Assembly (NCBI RefSeq): GCF_010119245.1
Contig: NZ_WNKG01000014.1
Coordinates: 62,001-126,000, forward strand
Reading direction: 5' to 3'
Length of the DNA stretch: 64,000 nucleotides
DNA from: Cyclobacterium salsum
GTDB taxonomy: Bacteria > Bacteroidota > Bacteroidia > Cytophagales > Cyclobacteriaceae
Part shown: positions 54,080 through 64,000 of the stretch, one piece after another
Layout of the letters: each line of letters opens with the position of its first letter
Position numbering within the stretch: position 1 is the stretch's first letter
Notes under the pieces: model-generated
What the model was told of the DNA's origin: nothing
Database searches by the model: none
The model's input: the letters and a program-made list of their open reading frames with translations, nothing else
Program-made: the position numbers and the translations under genes

Positions 54080-55237
54080 TTATTCCCTGTTTAACATGCG
54101 GTTATATGCCTTTAAAATACTTCTATGCATGGAATTTCGGTCGTATCCGCTGACCACTCTCTCGTGGAGCTTCTCTGCAAAACCTTGCATTTCGGCTCTT
54201 TTTACAAAAGCAAACTCCATCGCTTCCTGAAGCACTTCTGCCCGACCCACCGGATATATCAGCGCGGTTTTCTTGTGAGTGGCAATTTCTTTATTCCCCT
54301 CAATATCCGAGCAAATCACCGGGCAACACATGGCCCCGGCTTCCAGCAAGACGTTTGGGAATCCTTCCCGGTGTGAGGGATGCACCAGTACATCACATAG
54401 AGCCATGTAATGCGCCACATGATCTGACCAGGGAACGTGAACAATTTTAGGGTGATCGTTAATTTGATTGATGGTTTTTCGTTCAAGGGGATTTAAATCC
54501 TGTTCAAAGTCTCCCAACAAAACCAATTTGGACCGGCTCACAATTTTAGAGTGAATAAACGCTTCCACCAGGTCAGCAATCCCTTTGTCTTTCACCATCC
54601 TGCCCACGGCCAAAAAAAGAAATTCATTTTCTCCGGGCTTGATCCGCATGGTCGCGGCCACCAAATGATTTTCCTGCAAATTAGACCTGCTAAACTGCTC
54701 CAGGTCTACTCCATTGGAAGAGCCATTTCCGATGACATTGACTTTTTTTTCGTTCACTAATTTCTTCCGGATAATGTAATCTTTCAGTGAGTACGCATTC
54801 GGCCAGACCTCATTCGCTAGTCGAAAGGTTATTTTCTCAATCAGTGAAAGAAGGGTTTTTTGGGTCCTTGACCTGGAAACCAACGGCAGGCCCGCCAAGG
54901 TGTGGATCCGGACAGGCACCCGCGCAAACTTCGCAGCTACCATCCCCAATAACCCGGCTTTTGGGGTATGGGTATGGACGATATCCGGCCGCTCTCTCTT
55001 AAAAAATTTGTATAGCAGCCATAGACAATATAGATCTTTTACCGGGGTGATTTTTCGCGTAAAAGGAATAATCACTTTTTCGATATGCTTTTCACTTTTT
55101 AAAACATCCTGCCATTCTTTCCCTTCTGAGGAAACGGCCAGTACCTGAAATCCCGCTTCAGCCATAAATCGTAATTGGTGTTTGATCAATAATTTCAGTG
55201 AGAGGGGTACCGTCGTGATTCTGATTAATTTTGGCAT
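54080..55237 (-). CDS. Glycosyltransferase family 4 enzyme
   Basis: 385 residues of GT-B fold. The N-half has PDIVHTHTPKAGLLGMVAAKFARVPVRIHTLAG, and the C-half holds the donor site: FLFLAVGRMVKDKGIADLVEAF, KLVLLGDFE, and HPSHREGFPNVLLEAGAMCCPVICSDIEGN with the EGFPNVLLEA nucleotide-sugar block. It probably adds a sugar to an EPS or O-unit lipid intermediate on the cytosolic membrane face. It is the first gene in the minus-strand polysaccharide run. Confidence 0.9.
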   Translation of the reverse strand: MPKLIRITTVPLSLKLLIKHQLRFMAEAGFQVLAVSSEGKEWQDVLKSEKHIEKVIIPFTRKITPVKDLYCLWLLYKFFKRERPDIVHTHTPKAGLLGMVAAKFARVPVRIHTLAGLPLVSRSRTQKTLLSLIEKITFRLANEVWPNAYSLKDYIIRKKLVNEKKVNVIGNGSSNGVDLEQFSRSNLQENHLVAATMRIKPGENEFLFLAVGRMVKDKGIADLVEAFIHSKIVSRSKLVLLGDFEQDLNPLERKTINQINDHPKIVHVPWSDHVAHYMALCDVLVHPSHREGFPNVLLEAGAMCCPVICSDIEGNKEIATHKKTALIYPVGRAEVLQEAMEFAFVKRAEMQGFAEKLHERVVSGYDRNSMHRSILKAYNRMLNRE

Positions 55238-55443
55238 TCAAAAGGGCTGTTAATTTTAAAAATGTAAATATACCGCTAAAATTAATAAAGCTGGGAATTA
55301 TTAAGACGATCCTGGAACTTCCCGAAACCCGAGGCCTGTATAACAGGCGTGTTTGGTTAGAATCCTCCTTACTTAAACGAAAAAAAGACACCAAAAATGT
55401 GTAGGCCCTAATCTTTTATAAATGGTTTTCCCGGGCTTGTACA

Positions 55444-58400
55444 CTACTTTACTTCCTGGGAAACTGGAATCCTTCGCACCTGCCCCGAAAAGGTGGCTAT
55501 TTCCATTTCCCGTGTCGCCGGGGGGATTTTCAGCCAGCGGGTGGACTGAGATAAAAATCCGGACCCATGGTACAATTCCTTACGAATCGTCTCACCATCC
55601 CTCAAATGAAAAATAACCGAAAAATCAAGGGGCTCCGGGAGGAAGAAAGTGGCAGAATCCAGCTCCTGAAATCGTTTAAATGCTTTTAACCTACCTCTGT
55701 TTTGCCCGGCAAGGGTCAGCAATTGCTGCTCGCTGGTTTTCAATTGCACCAGTGATTTACCATCTCCTGGCACCAGAAACCCGCTTTTTACGGGTAAAAC
55801 AGGTTCAAACCCACCTTGTCCGTCTCCTTTGAGCCAGAGGCCTACAAAGGCATCCTGTCTGCCCGAAAATACCTCGTGGCCATAATCATTGCCTACCAGG
55901 AGTATATCGAGGAAGCCATCCTCATCCAGGTCGGTAGCCAACATGCCATAGACCGGTGACACCTGGCTCAATAAAGGTAAAGAATGCATCTTAAACCTAC
56001 CGTTTCCGAGGTTTTCCAGGTAACTGCTGGCCATGTGATTGGCATCTAATTTTATAGCCGAACGGATCTCTTTCTCGGTCAAAACCTCCCTCAATCCGGC
56101 ACGTCCATAGGATTTGTAATTAGAAAAACGCTTCCTAAACAAGGGGCTTTGACTGTATAAATCCTGCCAAAAGTGTACGGGATAGGGTTCGAAATTACCT
56201 TCCTGATTTTTAAAATGTGCGAATAAAACAGGATCAATGCTTTGGTTCTTATCAAAATCACCGGCGTAGAGGCTGAGGGGCCTATCGGCGGATACCTGGT
56301 AAACGTTATTCTTACCCAAATTACCCACTACATAATCGATGTCTCCATCCGAGTCAAAATCAGCGGCCGTAATTCCATTCCACCAACCCTTCAAATCCCC
56401 GACACCTGTATTCTCAAGTTCCTTTAATCCGTTACCAGTATTTTTAAAAAAGGTTACCGGCATGAATTCACCCACCAATAGCAAATCCACTTTTCCATCC
56501 TGATCCATATCCGTCCATAAGGCATCACTGACCATCCCGATGTCTTTCAATCCGGGTGCCAGCCGATCGGTTACGTCAACAAGTCTATCACCTTCCTTTT
56601 TCAAAAGCACATTTTTTCCGGAAAGCGGATATTGACCCTGGCCGGATCGGGCACCAACAAAGAGCTCTAAATACCCGTCTCCGTCAAAATCCGCCGCCCT
56701 GACCACCGTGCCTACTTCCTGCATATCCGGTGTCGCACCATCTAAAAGGTGAAAATTACCCTTTCCATCGTTTTCGTATAATCTGTCTCGGTACACCTGA
56801 TTGCCCAAGGCATATTCACTGCTCCCACTGACGGCATACAGGTCCAAATCCCCATCCATATCCCAATCAAACAATAGCAACCCCATGTCTTCCATCTGAC
56901 TTTCAGAAGGTAGGGGAAAGTCCGTCACCTCAAAACTACCGTCCTGATTTTGGCTTATCAATTTCCTGGGCAGTCCGGCCGCACCGCCCATCACCAAATC
57001 GTCGATTCCATCGCCATTGATATCCCCTACCGCCAGCCCGGGTCCAAACTGAGATAATTTGTGTGGAAGGGTTCGCTGTATGTTAAAATCCACCGCATCC
57101 CGTTCCTGGTGGTCAATCGCCAGGCCAAGTTCCTCTTCAACGCCCATAAAAAGGGGCTCAATTGCGCTAGCCGCAGTTTCCTGTTGCACGTCTACTTTTG
57201 ATCCATTTGCTATATCCAGGTTCAACACTCGATTTAGGGGTACGTTTCGAAGATTCTGACTGGTTCCGTTTGGCCAGAGCACCTCTAGCAATTCGACATT
57301 GTTTCCACTTCCCAAACCAAAATGGATTATATCCTCCACAGAAGACATGTACCCCCTGGCCGTATAATGTTCATGAAATAGCGTCTCCCCGTTGCTCAAA
57401 GTGATTTTAATCCGGGTTCCCAGACCGTTGGCATTTCCGGGGGGACCATTAAGTTGAATCCTCAGGAAATCGACTTCGTTTTCTGAAGTTTCTGAATACA
57501 ATTGGTTTTCAAAAACAAACGCTTCCTGATTGATATTGCTTACGATATAATCCAAGTCACCATCCAAATCCAAATCGGCATAAACGGCTCCGTTCGAAAA
57601 GGAAGGAAGGTCTATTCCCCAGGTACTACTGGCATTTTCGAATGTCAGGTTTCCATTATTTTTAAATCCGTAATTTGGGATTTTTACCACTGGAATGGAA
57701 TCCAGCAGCGTTTTATCAGTCGCAACCGAACCCAAATCCGCCCGAAAATTGGTAAAATCCTTATCGGTAATATCTCTGGGATAGCCGTTGGTCACTAATA
57801 AATCCTTGTATCCATCATTATCCATGTCCGCCCAAAGCGGGGACCAGCTCCAATCGGTCTGGTAGATACCCGCCAGAAACCCTATCTCACTGTATGGCAT
57901 CCCCTGCCCGTTGTTAAGATGCAGCATGTTACGAACGTATTGATGTTCAAAGCCCCAACGCTCGTTATTAATGTATTTTTGGTAAGAATTCTGGCTGATG
58001 GTGGTTTTCATACGAAAATTAGTCTCCGCCAGCATGTCCAGGGTAACGATTTCCTGTAGGCCGTCGTTATTGATATCTCCTATATCCATACCCATGGAAA
58101 AATGACTTTGGTGACGAATATAATTCCGGATGCTATTGCTAAAGGTACCGTCCTGGTTGTTGATATAAAGTATATCGTTAGACAGGTAATCGTTGCTGAC
58201 GTAGATATCCGGATACCCATCTCCGTTAATATCAGAAATGCCTAGTCCCAAACCATATCCTTCAATTTGAATACCGGCTTCCTTACTCACATCGGAAAAG
58301 GTGCCGTCTCCATTGTTCCTATAGAGCCTGTCGTTGTTTCCGGCAGATCCATCGGTCAACTTTTCCCGGAACACCCCTGGCAAGTCTGTAACCAAAAGAT

Positions 58401-58992
58401 TATTCAACACATACAAGTCCAGGTCCCCATCCAAATCATAGTCAAAAAAAGCGGCCGACATGCTGTATCCCATTTCATTGATTCCATAAATCTCGGCTTC
58501 TTCCGTAAAAACCGGCACTCCTTCCGCGTTCAAACCCTGATTGACAAAAAGTAGATTTGCCCGGTCCAAAGAGTCTTTTTTCATGGCTGCAGAAACATAG
58601 ACATCCATCCAACCATCGCCATTGATGTCGGTGATGGTTACCCCGGTACACCATTTTCCTGAAGCTTTGATGCCAGCCCCATCCGAAACATCTAAAAACT
58701 GAAACGCCCCCTGATTGAGGTAGAGGTGATTATCGACTTCATTCCCTGCAAAAAACAGATCGGGAAGCCCGTCGTTATTGAAATCAGCCACACCTACCCC
58801 GGCTCCATTGTAGATAAACTCTTCGGTCAAAATATTAAAGGAGTCTGTTTCTACGATGGTATTCGTGAAATCAATACCTGATTCAGTAGCGGGTACTTGC
58901 CGAAAAAGGTGGTTATTTTCTGGCTGGCAGGAAAAGCATACCATTCCAAAAACAAGTATCCTACAGGTTAAATGCTGTTTAATAAACCACAT
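55444..58992 (-). CDS. Large FG-GAP/VCBS and UnbV/ASPIC-domain lipoprotein
   Basis: 1182 residues. The signal peptide ends FSC, so Cys 22 is a likely lipid anchor. Many FG-GAP/VCBS repeats with Ca-binding DxNxDG-type loops are seen (ADFNNDGLPDLFF, DINGDGWMDVYVS, DYDLDGDLDLYV and more), forming seven-bladed propeller units. Around residues 520-600 there is an ASPIC/UnbV domain (GLGTRIKITLSNGETLFHEHYTARGYMSS). A second set of repeats follows. Such proteins (CRTAC1-like) accompany SusC/SusD pairs in Cyclobacteriaceae and are thought to bind or present polymers at the surface. The gene is 100 bp downstream of susD, after a terminator. Confidence 0.88.
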   Translation of the reverse strand: MWFIKQHLTCRILVFGMVCFSCQPENNHLFRQVPATESGIDFTNTIVETDSFNILTEEFIYNGAGVGVADFNNDGLPDLFFAGNEVDNHLYLNQGAFQFLDVSDGAGIKASGKWCTGVTITDINGDGWMDVYVSAAMKKDSLDRANLLFVNQGLNAEGVPVFTEEAEIYGINEMGYSMSAAFFDYDLDGDLDLYVLNNLLVTDLPGVFREKLTDGSAGNNDRLYRNNGDGTFSDVSKEAGIQIEGYGLGLGISDINGDGYPDIYVSNDYLSNDILYINNQDGTFSNSIRNYIRHQSHFSMGMDIGDINNDGLQEIVTLDMLAETNFRMKTTISQNSYQKYINNERWGFEHQYVRNMLHLNNGQGMPYSEIGFLAGIYQTDWSWSPLWADMDNDGYKDLLVTNGYPRDITDKDFTNFRADLGSVATDKTLLDSIPVVKIPNYGFKNNGNLTFENASSTWGIDLPSFSNGAVYADLDLDGDLDYIVSNINQEAFVFENQLYSETSENEVDFLRIQLNGPPGNANGLGTRIKITLSNGETLFHEHYTARGYMSSVEDIIHFGLGSGNNVELLEVLWPNGTSQNLRNVPLNRVLNLDIANGSKVDVQQETAASAIEPLFMGVEEELGLAIDHQERDAVDFNIQRTLPHKLSQFGPGLAVGDINGDGIDDLVMGGAAGLPRKLISQNQDGSFEVTDFPLPSESQMEDMGLLLFDWDMDGDLDLYAVSGSSEYALGNQVYRDRLYENDGKGNFHLLDGATPDMQEVGTVVRAADFDGDGYLELFVGARSGQGQYPLSGKNVLLKKEGDRLVDVTDRLAPGLKDIGMVSDALWTDMDQDGKVDLLLVGEFMPVTFFKNTGNGLKELENTGVGDLKGWWNGITAADFDSDGDIDYVVGNLGKNNVYQVSADRPLSLYAGDFDKNQSIDPVLFAHFKNQEGNFEPYPVHFWQDLYSQSPLFRKRFSNYKSYGRAGLREVLTEKEIRSAIKLDANHMASSYLENLGNGRFKMHSLPLLSQVSPVYGMLATDLDEDGFLDILLVGNDYGHEVFSGRQDAFVGLWLKGDGQGGFEPVLPVKSGFLVPGDGKSLVQLKTSEQQLLTLAGQNRGRLKAFKRFQELDSATFFLPEPLDFSVIFHLRDGETIRKELYHGSGFLSQSTRWLKIPPATREMEIATFSGQVRRIPVSQEVK

Positions 58993-59040
58993 GGACTCAA
59001 TTTAACAGAACTTACGTAAATGGCCCAAATTTTTTAAAAC

Positions 59041-59071
59041 AAAAAAGGTGAGATAAAATCTCACCTTTTTT
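59041..59071 (-). terminator. Intrinsic terminator after susD
   Basis: A 14-bp perfect stem with a 3-nt loop (arms 59041-59054 and 59058-59071) is flanked by A and T runs. It lies 24 bp after the susD stop on the minus strand and separates the susCD transcript from the FG-GAP gene. Confidence 0.87.
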
Positions 59072-59094
59072 AATGACTATTCTATTTCAATTAG

Positions 59095-60873
59095 TTACTG
59101 AAAAGCAGGGTCCTGTGTCAACGTAGGAGATCCATCTCTAAAAGAACGCTCAATGGCTTCCAAGGGAACAGGAAAATACTCATGGACACCCTTTTCAAAA
59201 GAGGCATTGCCAAGATAGGTCCTCTTGGTTGCTTCTTCTTCCAGGTACTCATTCATGGTTTCCGCTGCGATTCCCCATCGTTGAAGATCAAAGAATCGAT
59301 GTCCTTCCATCGCAAATTCAAGCCTGGTTTCCATTCGAACTGCCTTGCGGGCTACATCCGGGTCGGTCCAGGGACTATCATAAGTAGATATTACATAATT
59401 AGCGGCCGGCTCTCCTTCAACGATCGTGTAATCATTTCTTTCTGCTCCCTGGATCGCTCTTGGAACAAAACCATCCGGATTAGCCGCACGCATACGAATC
59501 ATATTTACCAATTCCCGAGCGCTTTCCAGGTTTCCGAGCTCTACTTCCGCTTCTGCCAACCATAGGATTACCATACTCAAACGCATGATTCGGTAGTTAT
59601 TAGCAGATAATCGTGGGTTCGCACCGATACCGAAAAACTCAGGTTCAGCCACGTGTTTTATTGGTGAATAAGGACCCGCATAATTCTGATCCCGGATGAA
59701 ATCACTTCCGTGAATTTTGTACCCTTTGTAGAGAATATCCCTACGACCCACCGTATGGTCTAACCTTGGATCCAAAGGACCATCGTAGGCATCAAATGGA
59801 TCATCCCATGAGAGTCCCTGGTCATTGGGTACGTCTTCTTCATTGAAGGTATCCAGTAATGGTAATCCGTTAGCAGAGGTTTTGTAGGCATTCACCAGGT
59901 TCTGAGAAGGCTGATAAAATCCACAGCATCCCCAGGGATCGGTATAGGGATAATTAAGCGTAGTCCCTTCATTAGCAGCAGCTGTCGTGGCACTGGAAAT
60001 GGAAAACTGAATTTCAAAAATGGACTCTTCGTTATTTCTTGTACCAACCAGAAAATTTTCCTGGAAAGTAGGAGTTAGCATAAATGGACCATTCTCTACA
60101 ATATCTTCCAAAAGCGTTTTTGCTTCCTGTAACACCGCCGTGTTGGCTTCGCCAGTAGACTGATCCCAGCCCTGAAACATTTTAGATTTGGCCAAAAATG
60201 CCTGCGCTGCCCACTTGGTGGGTCGTCCCGGATCGGATTGAGCTTCGGGTAGCACATTCATGGCTGCCTGAAAATCGGCCTCAATATCCGGCCAAATTTC
60301 ACTGTCGTTTGGAACCTTACTACTCTCCAAATCGGATAGCTCAAAAGTCTCATCGTCTATGTAAGGAACTCTCTCCCACATTTTTCGAGCTTCCATGTGA
60401 AAGAAACCTCTCAAAAACCTTGCTTCAGCGATGATTTGCGCCCTTCGGGCGTCCGATACATCTTCGGCTTCTTTCAGGGTGTTCAATACATCATTGGTTC
60501 GGGCTACTCCCTTGTAGACCGCTCTCCACTTGTTTCTCAAGTGAAGATTGGTAGGCTGGAAGTCAAATGCTTCCAAAAAGGATTGTTCCGGCTGATCACC
60601 CGCATCAGTACCTTTGTAGGCGTCATCTGAGACAACTCCTCCATATACCCAATTATCAATGGTTCCGTTCCATCCGGACTGGCCATCCAGGCCATACCCG
60701 TCAATCATCGCATAGGCTCCGAGCAAAATTCCTTCCACTCCCTGTTCGTTTTCCAGCCCCACGGTGCTAAATTGCCCCTGTGGTATCGTCTCCAAAAATT
60801 CCTCCTGACAGGAGGTTATGGACACACCCAATACCAAAGTAGCAGCAGCTATTTTAAAATATGTATTTTTCAT
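59095..60873 (-). CDS. SusD/RagB-family nutrient-binding lipoprotein
   Basis: 592 residues. The signal peptide ends SITSC, a lipobox, so it should be surface lipoprotein. SusD helices are visible: NDVLNTLKEAEDVSDARRAQIIAEARFLRGFFHMEARKMWERVPYI, then DFQAAMNVLPEAQSDPGRPTKWAAQAFLAKSKMF (TPR-like), and the C-terminal LRLSMVILWLAEAEVELGNLESARELVNMIRMRA and RLEFAMEGHRFFDLQRWG. It caps the SusC barrel and captures glycans or other oligomers. It is 30 bp after susC in the same operon. Confidence 0.95.
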   Translation of the reverse strand: MKNTYFKIAAATLVLGVSITSCQEEFLETIPQGQFSTVGLENEQGVEGILLGAYAMIDGYGLDGQSGWNGTIDNWVYGGVVSDDAYKGTDAGDQPEQSFLEAFDFQPTNLHLRNKWRAVYKGVARTNDVLNTLKEAEDVSDARRAQIIAEARFLRGFFHMEARKMWERVPYIDDETFELSDLESSKVPNDSEIWPDIEADFQAAMNVLPEAQSDPGRPTKWAAQAFLAKSKMFQGWDQSTGEANTAVLQEAKTLLEDIVENGPFMLTPTFQENFLVGTRNNEESIFEIQFSISSATTAAANEGTTLNYPYTDPWGCCGFYQPSQNLVNAYKTSANGLPLLDTFNEEDVPNDQGLSWDDPFDAYDGPLDPRLDHTVGRRDILYKGYKIHGSDFIRDQNYAGPYSPIKHVAEPEFFGIGANPRLSANNYRIMRLSMVILWLAEAEVELGNLESARELVNMIRMRAANPDGFVPRAIQGAERNDYTIVEGEPAANYVISTYDSPWTDPDVARKAVRMETRLEFAMEGHRFFDLQRWGIAAETMNEYLEEEATKRTYLGNASFEKGVHEYFPVPLEAIERSFRDGSPTLTQDPAFQ

Positions 60874-60903
60874 GTGATTGCTTCTTTTAGTTGTTGAGAT
60901 TGA

Positions 60904-63900
60904 TTAAAAGGTAACATTAACTCCCAAAATCAGGTTTCTGGACACCGGCATGTAACCGCCGTCAAATCCAACCGTATTGTTACTTCCGGTCTGAATTTCC
61001 GGGTTTGTACCAGAATATTTGGTAAAAGTTAGCAAATTCTGGCCCTGGAAGTAGATAGAAGCCCTACTCATTCCCCAATCGCTCAACATATTTTCGGGAA
61101 GATTGTAAGTAATTTGTGCATTTCTCAACCTGAAATAAGACCCGTCCTCAACAAAATAGCTTGACGGCCGGCTACTAATTTGATCATCTGCATCCATGAT
61201 GGGAAGGGTTCCACCTGTGTTATTCGGCTGCCATGCATCGTAAAGTGCGGCTTTGGATTTGTTTCCCTGGAAGGTATTAAAATCCGTCCAATAATTGATG
61301 TAGTTAAAGATATCATTCCCAACGGATCCATTACCAAATAAAGTAAGGTCCCAGTTTCGGTAACCCAAATTCAGGTTGATACCATATACAAAATCAGGAT
61401 GCGGATTACCAATGATCGTTCTGTCTGAATCAGTGATAACTCCATCTCCGTTCACATCTTCCACTTTGAATTTTCCTACCGCATTATAATTTCCGTAAGG
61501 AGGATGCGCACTTACCTCTTCCTCGGTCTGGAAAATACCTAAGTTGTTGTATCCAAAGAAGGAAGAAATTGGAAATCCAGATTGGGTAATGGTAACCGAT
61601 GGCACCCTTGTAGAAGCACCAAATAATACGTTATCTTCATTTTCAGCAAGATTATCCACATTGTTTCTATACATGGAGTAATTTGCTGATACATTGTACC
61701 TTAACTCTCCACCCAATGCGGTGTCGCTCATTCCCAGGTTCAGGTCGATGCCTTTATTGGTCATCTGGCCTACATTGAAGAAAGGAGGAGTGGCATCTCC
61801 ATGACCATAGCTGATGGGGATTTCAAATAGCATATCAGAGGTTACCCGATTCCATAAGTCTAGTTCGAAGTAGTATTTTCCATCCAGAAATTCTACATCC
61901 AATCCCAGGTTGTTAGAAGTGGTGGCCTCCCAACGGGCATTTGGATTTCCAAATCGCTGCGCATCAAAACCCAAAGCGGGAGAGGAAGAAGATCCATCAA
62001 TAGGATAGCCTGCATTGAATATATTCGTTCGGTACGTCGTATACGCATTGTAATCTCCAATCAACTGGTTTCCAGTTTTACCCCAACCGTATCTTAATTT
62101 CATATCGGAAACAAATGGCAAGGCTTCAGCCACGGCGGCCTCATCAGACAATCTCCAACCCAAACTAAAGGCGGGGAACGTTGCATTTCGGGAAGCTGCG
62201 AGGAATCTGGAGGATCCGTCATTCCTTAAGATAAATTGCACCAGGTACTTACCATCGTACGAATAATTTATCTTTCCAAATTGAGAATACAGCCGGTAAT
62301 CATTAACCACACGGCCAAAATTGGTTGCTGTATTGGGATCTCCTAAATCAAGATAGGAAATAATCGGAACTGTTTCGAAGGCAAAACGCTGTCTCGCCGC
62401 ACCGAAAATCTCACCAAATTCTTTAATGGATTCAATTCCCAAATAGGCATCAAACGCATGAACATCATTAAAAGTCTTCGTATAGTTGATGGTGTTGGTC
62501 CATACCCACTGATAGGAATACTCATTTTCAGCAGTCGAACTATTCACGAAATTGCCCTCTACATACTCAGGCTGAGGCCTTCCAATATATCTTGCCCTTC
62601 GGTTATTGGCATCAATACCGAAACTGGATCGCACATATAAGTTGTCAGTAAGATCTACTTGTGCATAGACATTACCAAAAGCCCTCAAGGAAAGGTTCCG
62701 GTTATCTTCTGCTCTGGCCAAAACGGCAACCGGATTAAAATTATTTCCCAAATTGGATCCCCTACTTCCTGCGAAATTGCCCATAATATCATACACCGGC
62801 AACAGCGGATGCTGTAAGGAAGAACTAAATACGGCGTTTTGCTCCGCATTATTTCCAGCAGAGCCATTTCCAAATCCACCTTTTCTGTTACCTACGGTTA
62901 CGGAAAGGTTTTCTCCTATCGTTAACCGGTTATTAAGGGCTTTGAATTCGGTATTTGCCCGAACAGAATACCTGTCGTAGCCGATATCATTAACAATACC
63001 CTCCTGATTAAAATAATTCAACGATAATGCGTACCTGCCATTCTCTGTTCCCCCAGTGGCGGTAACCTGATAGCTTTGGATGGGAGCGGTTCGGGTGGTT
63101 TCAGCCCACCAATCGGTGTCAGCGGATCGAGTAATCGGATAAATATTCCCCGGCTCCAATGCGTATAGACTTGGATCTACCTCAGGATCTCCTTCCATTC
63201 CTCCGCTTGGAAAAACGTAATCAGGAATACTTACTTCTCCATTTGGCCCCCAGGAATACTGACCATGACTGGGAGTTCTACCGGCATATACATTCGCCAG
63301 GTATAAATACTCACCCAGTTCCCTGGCATTCAACGGATCAGGTCCTCTTTCCGCTGTCTGCGTTCCGTAAAACGCATTGAAAGAGATGGAAGGTTTTCCT
63401 ACTTGCCCTCGCTTAGTGGTGATAATAACGACACCATTTGCCGCTCTGGAACCATAAATGGAAGCAGCAGAGGCATCTTTAAGAATCTGAATGGATTCAA
63501 TGTCATTGGGATTCAAGTTACCCTGATTCTGAGTAGGCACACCATCAATCACGTACAACGGATCATTGTTATTAATGGTACCAAAGCCCCTGATCCTTAC
63601 GGTTGCTCCTCCGCCAGGAGTGGCATCATTTACGATGGTCACCCCAGCGGCTCTACCTTGCAATTGCTGAGCAAAGGTAGTGGCAGGGATGGAAAGTAAT
63701 TCCTCCGAATCAACTGAAGTTACCGCTCCGGTGATTTCTCTCCGAGATTGGGATCCATATCCGGTAACGACCACTTCGTCCAGTCCACTAACTCCCTGTT
63801 CGAGTTGAACATCGATGGTAGTTCTAGATCCAACTTGTTCTTCCAGACTAGTAAATCCCAAGAAAGAAAATACCAGAGTGGCATCTTGATTGGGAACGGT

Positions 63901-64000
63901 GATGGTATACTGACCATCCAAATCGGTTACGGTACCATTTGAAGTACCTTTGACTAATACCGCGGCACCCGGTAAGGGCTCACCTAAATCATCCGATACG
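60904..64000 (-). CDS. SusC/RagA-family TonB-linked outer-membrane protein (5' end outside window)
   Basis: At least 1031 residues; the frame is open to the right edge, so the signal peptide and first residues are missing. The part present begins in the carboxypeptidase-like domain (VSDDLGEPLPGAAVLVKG, DGQYTITVPN), then the SusC plug signature LDEVVVTGYGSQSRREITGAVTSV, RIRGFGTINNNDPLYVIDGVP, ASAASIYGSRAANGVVIITTKRG, and a long barrel ending LILGVNVTF. It should import a glycan or peptide captured by the SusD partner. No carbohydrate-active enzyme is in the window beside it, so the substrate is unknown. Confidence 0.96.
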   Translation of the reverse strand, partial: VSDDLGEPLPGAAVLVKGTSNGTVTDLDGQYTITVPNQDATLVFSFLGFTSLEEQVGSRTTIDVQLEQGVSGLDEVVVTGYGSQSRREITGAVTSVDSEELLSIPATTFAQQLQGRAAGVTIVNDATPGGGATVRIRGFGTINNNDPLYVIDGVPTQNQGNLNPNDIESIQILKDASAASIYGSRAANGVVIITTKRGQVGKPSISFNAFYGTQTAERGPDPLNARELGEYLYLANVYAGRTPSHGQYSWGPNGEVSIPDYVFPSGGMEGDPEVDPSLYALEPGNIYPITRSADTDWWAETTRTAPIQSYQVTATGGTENGRYALSLNYFNQEGIVNDIGYDRYSVRANTEFKALNNRLTIGENLSVTVGNRKGGFGNGSAGNNAEQNAVFSSSLQHPLLPVYDIMGNFAGSRGSNLGNNFNPVAVLARAEDNRNLSLRAFGNVYAQVDLTDNLYVRSSFGIDANNRRARYIGRPQPEYVEGNFVNSSTAENEYSYQWVWTNTINYTKTFNDVHAFDAYLGIESIKEFGEIFGAARQRFAFETVPIISYLDLGDPNTATNFGRVVNDYRLYSQFGKINYSYDGKYLVQFILRNDGSSRFLAASRNATFPAFSLGWRLSDEAAVAEALPFVSDMKLRYGWGKTGNQLIGDYNAYTTYRTNIFNAGYPIDGSSSSPALGFDAQRFGNPNARWEATTSNNLGLDVEFLDGKYYFELDLWNRVTSDMLFEIPISYGHGDATPPFFNVGQMTNKGIDLNLGMSDTALGGELRYNVSANYSMYRNNVDNLAENEDNVLFGASTRVPSVTITQSGFPISSFFGYNNLGIFQTEEEVSAHPPYGNYNAVGKFKVEDVNGDGVITDSDRTIIGNPHPDFVYGINLNLGYRNWDLTLFGNGSVGNDIFNYINYWTDFNTFQGNKSKAALYDAWQPNNTGGTLPIMDADDQISSRPSSYFVEDGSYFRLRNAQITYNLPENMLSDWGMSRASIYFQGQNLLTFTKYSGTNPEIQTGSNNTVGFDGGYMPVSRNLILGVNVTF

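Noticed and set aside
55334-55348. Perfect 6-bp hairpin GCCTGT-ATA-ACAGGC as a terminator or REP element
   Set aside because: It lacks a T-run and lies upstream of the glycosyltransferase gene; a stem this short can occur by chance.

Overview
The window looks like chromosomal DNA of a Bacteroidota bacterium, most likely a cytophagalean of the Cyclobacteriaceae type. The signs are a SusC/SusD pair, TonB receptors with STN and carboxypeptidase-like domains, DUF4249, DUF4407, a Lys-rich cold-shock protein, Tat-exported Gfo/Idh/MocA and DUF1080 proteins, DUF1501/DUF1553 and FG-GAP/UnbV proteins, and promoter-like TAnnTTTG boxes. Apart from one AT-rich island the gene content is that of a free-living heterotroph. 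No rRNA, tRNA, CRISPR array or intact transposase was seen.

Layout. 1-10.7 kb: ferritin tail, META-domain protein, pncB, a drug/metabolite transporter, a Bcp peroxiredoxin, a Gfo/Idh-DUF1080 operon, a class III aminotransferase, msrB, a coiled-coil membrane protein overlapping a 5'(3')-nucleotidase, and an MBL-fold lipoprotein. 10.7-15.2 kb: an accessory island with fold-back repeats, a 119-bp duplicated structured repeat, a mosaic of short inverted repeats, a small antitoxin-like gene, a two-gene GGDEF/membrane-protein unit and a truncated hsdM. 15.2-31.2 kb: cold-shock protein, acetyl xylan esterase, a sugar operon (MFS porter, AGE-family epimerase, FAD oxidoreductase), menC, queA, a LytTR protein, a LOG protein and a TonB receptor.

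31.2-48 kb: the TonB receptor continues into an overlapping three-gene operon with a DUF4249 lipoprotein and a plug-tailed protein. Then come a 1-Cys peroxiredoxin, a REP-like double hairpin, DUF4407, an SGNH esterase, a porin, a SAM-I riboswitch with a short ORF ahead of metZ, the DUF1501/DUF1553 pair and a TolC/HlyD pair. 48-55.2 kb: a class IV aminotransferase and a polysaccharide operon (glycosyltransferase, Wza-like, Wzc-like kinase, rfbB) ending in thyA. 55.4-64 kb: a large UnbV/FG-GAP lipoprotein and a SusD/SusC pair whose susC runs off the right edge.

The most interesting locus is 12978-14294. A small stand-alone GGDEF protein (motif HGDEF, other catalytic and substrate residues kept) lies 6 bp from a protein with two transmembrane helices and a C-terminal domain that looks like a degenerate GGDEF fold (SADEI). 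The pair sits in an AT-rich island beside a broken type I restriction gene and an antitoxin-like gene. I propose a cyclic-nucleotide synthase plus membrane sensor/effector, possibly for phage defence. This is inference from sequence reading alone.
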